33,657 nt of DNA, taken from assembly GCA_035574175.1 (NCBI GenBank), contig DATLZB010000074.1, positions 1-33,657 on the forward strand, written 5' to 3'. Shown here piece by piece: positions 16,679 to 26,530 of this stretch (positions are counted from its first letter, which is position 1; the number at the start of each line of letters is the position of its first letter). The position numbers and the translations under genes were made by a program. The notes beneath the pieces are model-generated. The model was not told the DNA's origin, ran no database searches, and saw only the letters and a list, made by a program, of their open reading frames with translations. This DNA comes from DATLZB01 sp035574175 (GTDB taxonomy: Bacteria > Pseudomonadota > Alphaproteobacteria > Rhizobiales > Hyphomicrobiaceae).

Positions 16679-18631
16679 ATGCGCGCGTTGAAGGCGATCG
16701 TTGTGGTCGCGCTGGCATTGACCGCGGCTTGCCTTGCCCATGACACGCGAGCGCAAGAGCGCGGCTGGCTTGGTCTGAAGGTCGAGACCGTCACCCCTGC
16801 CCTTGCTGCTGCTCGCAAGCTCAGTGTGCAGTTCGGGGCGCTTGTCGTCGAGGTCGAGAGGGGGAGCCCTGCCGCGAGGGCGGATCTGAAAACCGGGGAT
16901 GTGGTGGTCAGTGTCAATAACCGTGCCATCATCAACAAAGAAGAATTCGAGGCAGCCCTGGGACAGCTTGCGCCGGGCGCAAGGGTCGAACTGATCCGCT
17001 TGCGCGCCAGTTCCTCGTCCCGGGTCACGGTCGTGCTCGGACGACGGCTTCCACCGCCGCCGCCTCCGCCCGCGGGCGTCGCATCGGGCAAGCCGCCCAA
17101 GTCGTCCGATCAACCGGTTGCGGGCGAGGCCGCACCGCGGATGGCGGCCAGACCGGCGCCGCAAGCTGCAGTGCCTTCTGCGCCTGCCGCCCCGCCCCGG
17201 GTCGCCGCGGCGCCGCCGCCGGGGCCTGCCGCCGCCCCACCCTCCGGCGGAGCTCCGCGCGCAAGCGCCCCTCCGGCCTTACCCGCGCAACCGTCCCCCG
17301 GCACAGCCGCGCCGAGAACCATGCCGAGCCCTCGGGACGGACCGGCCGCGCCGCTGCCGCCGGCCCCGAAGGCGATGCCGGTGCCGCCCGCTGCCACGGA
17401 CGAGGCCAAGCGGCCGGCGACGCCGCCGCCGGCGGCGTCCGAGACGGGTCGCCTGACGGCGCTCGAATCTCAGGAGCGGTCGTTGCTGAGTGAACGGCGG
17501 CCCGACCCGAAGACCGGCGAGCGACTGGTGCCGTTCGGTGGCGTAACGCCCCTGGGGCAGGCATCAGGCGCGAAACCCGAAGCGGCACCTGAGCCGTGGG
17601 ACGTCGTGCCCGTATATTACGGCACGGATCGGCTTGCCGAGCCGCACGCTACCAGGGCGAGTTATGGCAGCGGACGCGGCAAACGGCTGGAACTCGGCCG
17701 CGCGCTCGTCACCGTGCCGAAATCTCACCAGGTTCCGCAGGTCGAGCGCCCCTGGGTCTACCATCTGCCCTTTACCAGCATCGTGCTGTTCCGCGAGCGC
17801 GAGGACCCCAACAAGCATTTCACGCTAAAGGAGGTGCGCGCTCTCACCGAGAGTGAGTTCCTGGAGCTGGTCCGCGAGCGGTTGCGCGCATCGCAAAGCT
17901 ACAAGGATCATGCGCTCGTCTTCGTTCATGGGTTCAACACCTCCTTCGACAATGCGCTATTCCGCACCGCGCAGATCGCCTACGACCTAAAGTTCGATGG
18001 AGCACCCTTCCTCTACAGCTGGCCGTCGAGCGGCCAGCTCGGATTGCAGGATTACAGTTACGATCGCGAGAGTACCGGCCAGGCCGAGCCCTATTTCCGA
18101 AGATTCTTGGAGTTGGTAACGCGCGAGACGGGCGCCAAGTCGGTGAGCCTCATCGCCCATAGTATGGGCAACCAACTGCTGTTGGCCGTGCTGCGCGACA
18201 TCAAGCGCACGGCTCCTTCCGACGTCGTGGTCAACGAGGTGATCCTCGCTGCGCCAGACGTCGATCGCGACACCTTCGAGTTCGTGGCCAAGGAGATCAA
18301 GGGCGTGAGCCGCGGAATCACCCTGCTTGCCGCATCCAACGACCGTGCTCTCGAGGTCTCGCGCCAGTTCTGGGGAGGCGTGCCGCGCGCGGGCGACGTG
18401 CCAGCCTCCGGTCCGGTAATCGTGCCGGGCGTGGATACCATCGACATCACGGCAACGAGCACTGCCGTTTTTTCGCTCAACCACTCAGTCTACGCCGAGC
18501 AGCCGATGCTGCTGGGCGACATCCAGACTCTGATCCGTTCGGGAGCGCGCCCGCTCGGCAAGTACTTGCCGAGCCTGCAGCTCGTGAGAACCGACAAGGG
18601 CGAGTACTGGCGCTATCCGCCGCCAAAATAG
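16679..18631 (+). CDS. Exported PDZ / proline-rich / DUF900 alpha-beta hydrolase fusion
   Basis: This 650-aa protein has a signal peptide (MRALKAIVVVALALTAACLA, possible cleavage at TRA-QE). A PDZ domain follows (about 28-122; GWLGLKVETVTP, GSPAARADLKTGDVVVSVNN), then a proline/alanine-rich linker (about 124-270). The DUF900-type hydrolase begins near 310 with VPVYYGTDR. Catalytic features are the oxyanion-region VHGFNTSFDNA (near 415), the nucleophile elbow AHSMGN (S495) and a candidate histidine in LNHSVYA (H602), with an aspartate in APDVDRDTF. It is probably a periplasmic esterase or lipase-like hydrolase that the PDZ domain tethers to a protein C-terminus. LTAAC is a weak lipobox, so a lipoprotein is less likely. 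The substrate is unknown. Confidence 0.88.
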   Translation: MRALKAIVVVALALTAACLAHDTRAQERGWLGLKVETVTPALAAARKLSVQFGALVVEVERGSPAARADLKTGDVVVSVNNRAIINKEEFEAALGQLAPGARVELIRLRASSSSRVTVVLGRRLPPPPPPPAGVASGKPPKSSDQPVAGEAAPRMAARPAPQAAVPSAPAAPPRVAAAPPPGPAAAPPSGGAPRASAPPALPAQPSPGTAAPRTMPSPRDGPAAPLPPAPKAMPVPPAATDEAKRPATPPPAASETGRLTALESQERSLLSERRPDPKTGERLVPFGGVTPLGQASGAKPEAAPEPWDVVPVYYGTDRLAEPHATRASYGSGRGKRLELGRALVTVPKSHQVPQVERPWVYHLPFTSIVLFREREDPNKHFTLKEVRALTESEFLELVRERLRASQSYKDHALVFVHGFNTSFDNALFRTAQIAYDLKFDGAPFLYSWPSSGQLGLQDYSYDRESTGQAEPYFRRFLELVTRETGAKSVSLIAHSMGNQLLLAVLRDIKRTAPSDVVVNEVILAAPDVDRDTFEFVAKEIKGVSRGITLLAASNDRALEVSRQFWGGVPRAGDVPASGPVIVPGVDTIDITATSTAVFSLNHSVYAEQPMLLGDIQTLIRSGARPLGKYLPSLQLVRTDKGEYWRYPPPK

Positions 18632-18638
18632 GGCGGCG
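18618..18638. terminator. Hairpin across the PDZ-hydrolase stop codon
   Basis: CGCCGCC (18618-18624) and GGCGGCG (18632-18638) pair perfectly around a seven-base loop that contains the stop codon. It lies at the meeting point of two convergent genes only ten bases apart. There is no T-run, so it is at best a weak two-way terminator. Confidence 0.35.
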
Positions 18639-18641
18639 CGA

Positions 18642-19469
18642 TCAGGTCCACAGTGCACGGATGCCGAAGAAGGCAGTGTCCTTGATGCGCCGCGCAATGC
18701 CCTGCACCAACGAGTTTCTGGGGTCGGTACAGAATGTCATGCTGAGCACGATCCGCCGCTCGCCCTCGCGGATGGGCGTCACCTTGTGCACGATCTTGTT
18801 GCCTTCAAACACGATCATCTGATTGGGCGGCGTCGGTATTATGCGCTCCTCACGGCCGACCTTGGCCATCAGTTTGGCAGCCGACAGTCCATCGGCGTCG
18901 TAGCCGCGATTGACAAGCGGGATCAGCACGGTGAAGTGGCGCCCCTTGTAGAAGTTGTGATCGTAGTGCCAGCCGATGTGATCTCCGGGGCGCTCGTAGA
19001 ACAGCACCGAGCAGGAGCTCTGATCGTGCAGCGGCGTCGGCATCACGCGCGCACCCACGATCCTCGAAATCACATCGTGCATGGCCGGCGACAGATAGAG
19101 CGCCACCACACTCGGGGCTGATTGGCACAGCGTCTCATAGGCGACGGTCCCGCCCTGCTTGTGGGTCGGCAGGTAGGTGCGTTCGGTCGCCACCAGGGTC
19201 TCGGTCTCGGCCACGATACGTTGAAGGGTTTCCGCCGGCAGCACGTTGGGAACGACGGCGATGTACTCCGCGAAGGAGGGCAGCGCGGCGGGAGCCGGTC
19301 CGAGCAGCCCCGAGCCTGCGCCGGTGTCGAGGATCATGCGCTGGCGCTCGGCAAGCTGGCGGTAGAGCTGGCTGCGCGAGGTCCACAGGTAGACAGCGGT
19401 CGCCGAGATCAGCAGCGCCGCGCCGATCGCAGCGTACTCCAGCATGGATGAGTTACCCAGCAGTTGCAT
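18642..19469 (-). CDS. Membrane-anchored 2OG-Fe(II) oxygenase
   Basis: This 275-aa protein has one N-terminal membrane segment (about 9-29) and a 2-oxoglutarate/iron oxygenase domain. The iron ligands fit H168 and D170 (GWHYDHNFYKGRHFTVLIPL) and H228 (KIVHKVTP); R238 or R239 (EGERRIVLSMTF) would hold 2-oxoglutarate. Such domains resemble prolyl-hydroxylase (P4H/PKHD) enzymes, but the substrate is open. I start at the ATG at 19469 because GGAG lies six bases before it; an ATG four codons earlier (19481) has no ribosome site. If the N-terminus is an in-out anchor the catalytic domain may face either side, and the cytosol is likelier because of cofactor need. Confidence 0.87.
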   Translation of the reverse strand: MQLLGNSSMLEYAAIGAALLISATAVYLWTSRSQLYRQLAERQRMILDTGAGSGLLGPAPAALPSFAEYIAVVPNVLPAETLQRIVAETETLVATERTYLPTHKQGGTVAYETLCQSAPSVVALYLSPAMHDVISRIVGARVMPTPLHDQSSCSVLFYERPGDHIGWHYDHNFYKGRHFTVLIPLVNRGYDADGLSAAKLMAKVGREERIIPTPPNQMIVFEGNKIVHKVTPIREGERRIVLSMTFCTDPRNSLVQGIARRIKDTAFFGIRALWT

Positions 19470-19586
19470 GGCTCGCTCCATTTTGGCCGTGATCCGTGAC
19501 AGAAGGACGATAGCAAACGCGCTCGACCCCGTTTCGGGCGCAGATTTGGGGCGCAGATTATGCGAGGCGAGGCCCCTCGCGCCAGC

Positions 19587-20660
19587 CTAACCGATCAGCG
19601 CTTTGCGGATGAAGCGCTGCTGCCAGCGGGGCAGTACCTCCGGGTTGACGATGGCGTCCGGCAGCTCGCCCTTGAGTGCCGCCTCAACACACTTGGCCGC
19701 CATGATCGCACCCGGCCTGATGCCGCTTTCCCGGTTGGCGGTCACCATATGGGCCGACAGCAGCACCTTGTCGCCGAGCTGGCGAAGCGGGGAGGTGGTC
19801 GCGAGCGGTTCCTGCTCGAAGACATCGAGTGCGGCTCCAGCGATCAGGCCTTTCTCGAGCGCTTCGACAAGTGCCGCTTCGTCGACCACGGCCCCGCGGG
19901 AGGTGTTGATCAGGATGGCTGTGGGCTTCATCTTGGCGAACGCGCGGCTGTCAATGAGCCGTCGCGTGCTCTCATTGAGTGTGACGTGCAAACTGACGAC
20001 GTCCGATTGCGCAAGCAGCGTGTCGAGATCGCACTCGATGACGTTGTGCAGCGTGAAGCGCGCGCGTTCAACGTAGGGGTCGCAGGCCAGAATGCGCACC
20101 CGCCAGGGCTGAAGCAGCTCGGCGAGCCGCCGTCCGATGCGGCCCAAGCCGACAATGCCGACGGTGAGACCTTTGGCGCCATCCTGCAGACGGCTGCCGA
20201 GATAGGTGCCCTGCAGCAGCGGATCCCGCCACTTGCCCTCTTTCATGGCCCGATCGCGCTCCCGGACCTTCTTGAGCAGCGTCAGCATCATGGCCACGGT
20301 GCCCTCAGCGACGCCGCCCCAGTTGGCCTCGGTTGGCGCGTGAGTGACGATGATGCCGAGGTCGGTTGCGGCCGCAACGTCAACGTCGTCGACACCTATC
20401 GTGTACTTGGCCACGATGCGAAGCCGGTCGGAGGCCTCCATGATGCGCCGGGTGATGGGGCTCGAGCGGATGGAAGTGCCCATCAGCGCATCGGCGCCGC
20501 GGGCCATGGCGACCATCTCGCTCTCGCTGTTGCCCTGCGGCGTGTCCCAGGAAGCCGAACCTTGGATGATCTCGCAGCCGGCGGCCACCAGCCGGTCGAG
20601 CGTGTCGCCGACCCGGTCCGGCCGGTCCGGCGCGAATACGAAAATCTTGGCTTTGCCCAT
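19587..20660 (-). CDS. D-isomer-specific 2-hydroxyacid dehydrogenase (SerA-like)
   Basis: This 357-aa NAD(P)-dependent dehydrogenase reduces 2-oxoacids or oxidises D-2-hydroxyacids, with a 3-phosphoglycerate-dehydrogenase-like fold. It has GLGRIG (171-176) in VGIVGLGRIGRRLA, the acidic D194 after the second strand (CDPY), and the catalytic set R255 (NTSRGAVVDE), E284 (FEQEP) and H304 (SAHMVTAN). It lacks the C-terminal ACT regulatory domain of full SerA. The start has GGAGGAGGG upstream, so 26 extra codons in the frame are dropped. The exact substrate is unknown. Two tandem palindromes lie 86-116 bp upstream of the start. Confidence 0.9.
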   Translation of the reverse strand: MGKAKIFVFAPDRPDRVGDTLDRLVAAGCEIIQGSASWDTPQGNSESEMVAMARGADALMGTSIRSSPITRRIMEASDRLRIVAKYTIGVDDVDVAAATDLGIIVTHAPTEANWGGVAEGTVAMMLTLLKKVRERDRAMKEGKWRDPLLQGTYLGSRLQDGAKGLTVGIVGLGRIGRRLAELLQPWRVRILACDPYVERARFTLHNVIECDLDTLLAQSDVVSLHVTLNESTRRLIDSRAFAKMKPTAILINTSRGAVVDEAALVEALEKGLIAGAALDVFEQEPLATTSPLRQLGDKVLLSAHMVTANRESGIRPGAIMAAKCVEAALKGELPDAIVNPEVLPRWQQRFIRKALIG

Positions 20661-20736
20661 CGACCCTCCTCCTCCCACAGTGCAAGGGGCAGTGAGCAGA
20701 CAATTTTGCTGCTGTGCAAGAGCCTTGACAGCGATC

Positions 20737-20776
20737 AATGTCCGTGGCTCGGAGCCAATGTCCGTGGCTCGGAGCC
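20737..20776. repeat. Tandem 20-bp repeat, each unit with an 11-bp palindrome
   Basis: AATGTCCGTGGCTCGGAGCC occurs twice in a row (20737-20756, 20757-20776). Each copy ends in the palindrome GGCTCGGAGCC, so two identical dyads sit exactly 20 bp apart on one DNA face, between divergent genes. A TTGACA box lies just left (20725-20730) without a matching -10. It may be a duplicated operator or simply a recent slippage duplication. Confidence 0.6.
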
Positions 20777-20875
20777 GGCAATGACGCAGGGTGGTACTTG
20801 CAGGGTTGTCGGCGCAAGTTCGACAAGATTGAATGGTTCTAACGCTCCGTGAGCGATGGAGAATGGGGTTTGCAC

Positions 20876-21232
20876 ATGTGCAAGTCAGTCATTGGCGCAG
20901 TCGCCTTTGGCGCCGTGATTCTCATGCTCAATCCAGCCGACGGCCAAGCCGCCGTTTACGCATCGGCCGGCAAGCCCGCAGCGGCGGCCATGCCGAGTAT
21001 GATCGAGTTTGCGGACGTGCTTGTGAGGCGGGTGCCGCGCAGCGTCATCGTCGTGCGGCCTTACCGGCCTTGGGTGCGCCGGCCGCACTACGGCAGCATC
21101 GTTGCAGGCGTCGTCATAGGAACGATTATCGCCGCTGCCATCGCCGGCGTGCCGCCGCCGCCGCCGCGTCCCGATCTGTGCTGGTACTGGGCCGACCGGG
21201 CCCACACCAGGGGGTACTGGGACTACTGTTAG
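20876..21232 (+). CDS. Small exported protein, unknown function
   Basis: This 118-aa protein has a hydrophobic N-terminus (SVIGAVAFGAVILMLNPADG, signal peptide or anchor), an arginine/proline patch (RPYRPWVRRPHYG) and a second hydrophobic segment (SIVAGVVIGTIIAAAIAGV). A polyproline run leads to an aromatic tail with two cysteines (CWYWADRAHTRGYWDYC) that could form a disulfide. Small proteins with this kind of tail are common in Hyphomicrobiales; no function is known. The frame opens at GTG 20849, but the ATG at 20876 directly precedes the hydrophobic stretch. Confidence 0.7.
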   Translation: MCKSVIGAVAFGAVILMLNPADGQAAVYASAGKPAAAAMPSMIEFADVLVRRVPRSVIVVRPYRPWVRRPHYGSIVAGVVIGTIIAAAIAGVPPPPPRPDLCWYWADRAHTRGYWDYC

Positions 21233-21279
21233 GAGAGGCGCGGCGGGTATGGTCTGCCCGGCGCCTTTAACGGCGGGCT

Positions 21280-21429
21280 TCAGTCGGCAAAATAGGCGAG
21301 CATGCCGAGGCCGATGAACAGCACGTGACAGAACAGGAACAGGAGCCCGCCACGCATGATGGCGGTGCCCGTCGCGACAGGCCTGGATCGGCTGGAACCG
21401 CGCGGCGTTTCGCTGGTCTTGACCTGCAT
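21280..21429 (-). CDS. 49-aa single-pass membrane protein
   Basis: This short frame, beneath the usual length cut-off, begins with ATG at 21429 after AGAGG with five bases spacing. It encodes a basic, serine/threonine-rich N-terminus (MQVKTSETPRGSSRSRPVAT) and one membrane helix (GGLLFLFCHVLFIGLGMLAYF), ending AD. The clean split into a charged head and a hydrophobic tail, plus the good ribosome site, support a real gene. I do not recognise it. It is convergent with the 118-aa exported-protein gene and lies downstream of mutB on the same strand, 277 bp away. Confidence 0.65.
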   Translation of the reverse strand: MQVKTSETPRGSSRSRPVATGTAIMRGGLLFLFCHVLFIGLGMLAYFAD

Positions 21430-21706
21430 CTATGCCTCTGCCGTGTGCTCGGCTTCACGCGTCCGGGCAATCGTGCCTTGATCCGACTACTTGCACTCCA
21501 ATGCCTTAAGCGACGGTAGCCCGGCCGACCGCCCTCACCGGGAACAGCGGAGGCGCTGATTATCAAAAGTTCGGGCGTCGCCAGCGAGGCAAAACGCCGC
21601 CCAATGCACGGTCAGCGCAACATTGTCGACCGGGTGTTGCCGGCCTGCGACCCTTTCGGTGACCGGTTGCTGCAACCAATCGGCACGAAAGCGGCAGGTT
21701 GATCCA

Positions 21707-23883
<2,177 letters not shown>

Positions 23884-23887
<4 letters not shown>

Positions 23888-24393
23888 GTGGACCGCCCCT
23901 CGCGCTCAGGCGGAGCCCACCCCTTCGGCGTGTCGCGATCGGGATGCTGACGCGAGGCGAGCCGACCCTTGAGGTCGGGGCTGACCCAGGCATCCGTCGT
24001 CTCGGCCGGGAGGGCACTGAGGCGGGTGAAATCGGGTAGCACGCTCTCGATCCCGTGTTGCCTTTCCGGGTGCACCCGGTCGGGCTGGTCGAGCGAGCCG
24101 ATTGACACCGAGATGCGGTTGCGCCCGAGGATGCGATAGGTGAGCGGTGTACCACAGTCGCGGCAGAAGCCGCGCTCCACCGCCTCGGAGCTGCGGAACG
24201 TGGCGGGCGCGCCGCGCGTCCAGGCGATCTCGTCGAGCTTCACGCCGGTGAGCGGAGCAAAGTAGTTGCCGAAAGCCTTCTGGCACATGCGGCAGTGACA
24301 AATGCTGGCGCCAGTGGGCTCCGCGTAGAGCGCATAGCGCACCGCGCCGCACTGGCAACCTCCGGTCAGCACCGTCCTTCTCGTCTCGTTCAT
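23884..24393 (-). CDS. GFA/CENP-V-family zinc protein
   Basis: This 169-aa protein of the glutathione-dependent-formaldehyde-activating (GFA) fold has all seven zinc cysteines: C13 and C15 (GGCQCGAVRY), C32, C34 and C37 (CHCRMC), C77 and C80 (CRDCG). GFA proteins are proposed to bind glutathione adducts, but most family members have no proven reaction, and non-enzymatic formation of the formaldehyde adduct has been argued. The gene sits between mutA and mutB with ATGA overlaps at both ends, so its amount should be tied to the mutase. A role with the mutase is an inference from this position only. Confidence 0.9.
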
Positions 24394-26291
24394 TGGATAC
24401 CCAAGTCTCGATGCAGTTCACCCAGTCGGGCGAGGGCGTTCTGACCCGGAACAAGAAGCGCGTCGATACCCGCTGGCGCCGGCACGCCGAAGGGACCCAC
24501 CATGTAGACCCGCGCCGCGCCTGCGCTCTTCAACGCCATTGCGACCGCCTCCGCCAGGTCGGCAAGCGCCGCATCGCTTCCCGTGATGCACGCCACCTTC
24601 GCGCCGCTCCGCGCGAATGCGGCTGCGGCCTGCTGTGCGCTCGCATGACCGGTGGCGGCCGACGCTGCGATACCGCCGGCCGCAAGCATGTTCTCCACCC
24701 ATCTCGCACGCGCGTCGTGTTCGGCCGCCGCACCAAGACACGCGACGAACACGCGCGGGGGCTCCCCGGTCCGCTGGGCGTGAGCATCCGCTGCCTCGCG
24801 CAGCCGCTCGAACGGTTCGGCCAGCCGCTGGAAGAGCAGCGGTCTGATCCGACAACCATTGAGGTCGGCGGGAAGCGGGTCGGGATGAGGCGCGACCTTG
24901 AGCCCTTGATCGCCGAGCAGCGGGAAGGCCGAAACGCCGATCAGCTCCAGATCGCCGATGGCGATCGCCGCCGCCCGCGCCTCCGCAACCTTCGCGATCT
25001 CATCTTGCACGTAGCCGCTTTCAAGCGCGGCACCCATGCCGCCTTTCGACTCGATCTTCTGCAACAGCGTCCAGGCCTTGCGCGCGAGCTGATCGGTCAG
25101 CTGCTCCACGTACCAGGAGCCGCCGGCCGGATCGAGCACGCGGCCAAGCCCTGCCTCCTCGATCAGCACGTGATGGATGTTGCGCGTGATACGGCGGGCG
25201 AGCCCGTCCGGCTTGCCGAGCGCCCAGGTGTGAGGCAGTGCCATGATGGTGTCGGCCCCGCCCATTGCGGACGCCGCACAGGCCATGGTCGTGCGCAGCA
25301 GGTTGACCCACGGGTCGCGCTTGGCAAGGACGCGCCAGGCAGTGACCGCCGTCAGCGGCACGCGCGCGGCGGCCTGGCCTGCGCCAGCGGCCTCTGCCAC
25401 CCGCCAGATCAGGCGACGGGCCGCGCGTAGCTTGGCGATGGTCAGGAACTGGTCGGTGTCCGCTGCCAGGTTGACCGCAACCTTGGGCAGCGCCTCGTTT
25501 GGCGCCATGCCGGCGCGGTCCATCGCCCTGAGATAGGCAAGCAGCGTTGCGAGCATGCAGGCCAGCTCCTGCGCTTCGCTGGCACCCGCCGCGTGATAGA
25601 CGTGGCCGTCCGCAAGAAGGGCCGTGACGTTTGCCATCCCCTTGGTATCGACGGCAAGCCGTCCAGCACTATCGAGCGAGCGCCCGAGCGGATGGTAGAG
25701 CGCCCCGGTCCGGGCCAGCGTGCCGAGCGGATCGGCACCGAGCGCTCCAACTCTTTTGTCATTGGCGACGCCACGGGCCTCCCAAAGCGCCAGCAGACTG
25801 CCGGCGGCGTCGACGGTGTACTCGCCGGCGATCAGTGCCACGGCTACCAAGGCAAGATCGACGCCCTCGAGGGCGCGCGCCATCTCCTTCCCGGTATAGG
25901 GGAGGCCGAACTGGCCGGGAGCCGCGATCTGCAGGGCAATCGAGGTGGCACCACCGGCAAGGTCCTCCAAGATCGCCCGGTTGGCCACGTCCGGATCGGG
26001 TTCGGCGTGGATCTGGCGGATATCCCAGCCCTTTTCGGGGGGCCTGCCGCGAAAGCCGCGCACAAACGGCGGGATGCCCGGCGCGGAGGCCTGCGCCCCC
26101 GCCACCGCGTCCGCCCGCGTATAGAGCGGCTCGATTGCAAGCCCGTCGGCGGTCCTTGAAACGAGCCTATCCTCGAAGCGGGCGCCGGCGAGCACCTTTT
26201 CGACAAGGCGCAGCCAATCCTGCCGCGTCGCCGGCGCAAAGGCACCGGCGAGCGGAAGCGCCTCGGGCCGGAACTGCGTGGGCGTGCCCAT
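24390..26291 (-). CDS. mutA: Methylmalonyl-CoA mutase, small subunit
   Basis: This 633-aa protein is the non-catalytic partner of MutB in the heterodimeric mutase. The N-terminus (ATRQDWLRLVEKVLAGARFE) and the barrel with ILDPAGGSWYVEQLTDQLA-like segments (here RVLDPAGGSWYVEQL) are typical. In the C-terminal B12-like domain the DxHxxG motif is degenerate (ACLGAAAEHDARARW), as expected of a subunit that does not bind cobalamin. The start is uncertain: ATG 26291 fits the family N-terminus but lacks a close ribosome site, and ATG 26324 is the alternative; the longer open frame is not supported. It heads the operon mutA-GFA-mutB. Confidence 0.94.
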   Translation of the reverse strand: MGTPTQFRPEALPLAGAFAPATRQDWLRLVEKVLAGARFEDRLVSRTADGLAIEPLYTRADAVAGAQASAPGIPPFVRGFRGRPPEKGWDIRQIHAEPDPDVANRAILEDLAGGATSIALQIAAPGQFGLPYTGKEMARALEGVDLALVAVALIAGEYTVDAAGSLLALWEARGVANDKRVGALGADPLGTLARTGALYHPLGRSLDSAGRLAVDTKGMANVTALLADGHVYHAAGASEAQELACMLATLLAYLRAMDRAGMAPNEALPKVAVNLAADTDQFLTIAKLRAARRLIWRVAEAAGAGQAAARVPLTAVTAWRVLAKRDPWVNLLRTTMACAASAMGGADTIMALPHTWALGKPDGLARRITRNIHHVLIEEAGLGRVLDPAGGSWYVEQLTDQLARKAWTLLQKIESKGGMGAALESGYVQDEIAKVAEARAAAIAIGDLELIGVSAFPLLGDQGLKVAPHPDPLPADLNGCRIRPLLFQRLAEPFERLREAADAHAQRTGEPPRVFVACLGAAAEHDARARWVENMLAAGGIAASAATGHASAQQAAAAFARSGAKVACITGSDAALADLAEAVAMALKSAGAARVYMVGPFGVPAPAGIDALLVPGQNALARLGELHRDLGIQ

Positions 26292-26530
26292 GGTCAACGG
26301 CGGCCAGTTTCCTCTATCTCTCATTGTCGTTTGAGAATAACCCAGCGCAGTGCCGGCGGCATGCGCAAATGTAGCGCTTTCTGCGGAAAGGAGGGTCTTG
26401 CGCCCGCACCCGGTCGTGTGCTGCTTGAGTTGCCAACGCCCGATTCGCGTGCAATTGGGGCAACGATTGTCATCGGCTCTGACTCGCAACATATTGGGCG
26501 CCGGCCCCCCAGCCCTTGCGGGAAACGCGC

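Noticed and set aside
21665..21677. Small palindrome GGTTGC-T-GCAACC after mutB as a terminator
   Set aside because: A one-base centre cannot form a hairpin loop with the full stem and no T-run follows; no operator context is evident.
24393..25430. 345-aa plus-strand frame opposite mutA
   Set aside because: MutA is unmistakable on the minus strand and the plus translation is basic and featureless.
26292..26530. Possible PccR/ScfR-type TTTGCAAA boxes upstream of mutA
   Set aside because: Only loose matches such as TTTGCGCA occur; no paired exact boxes.
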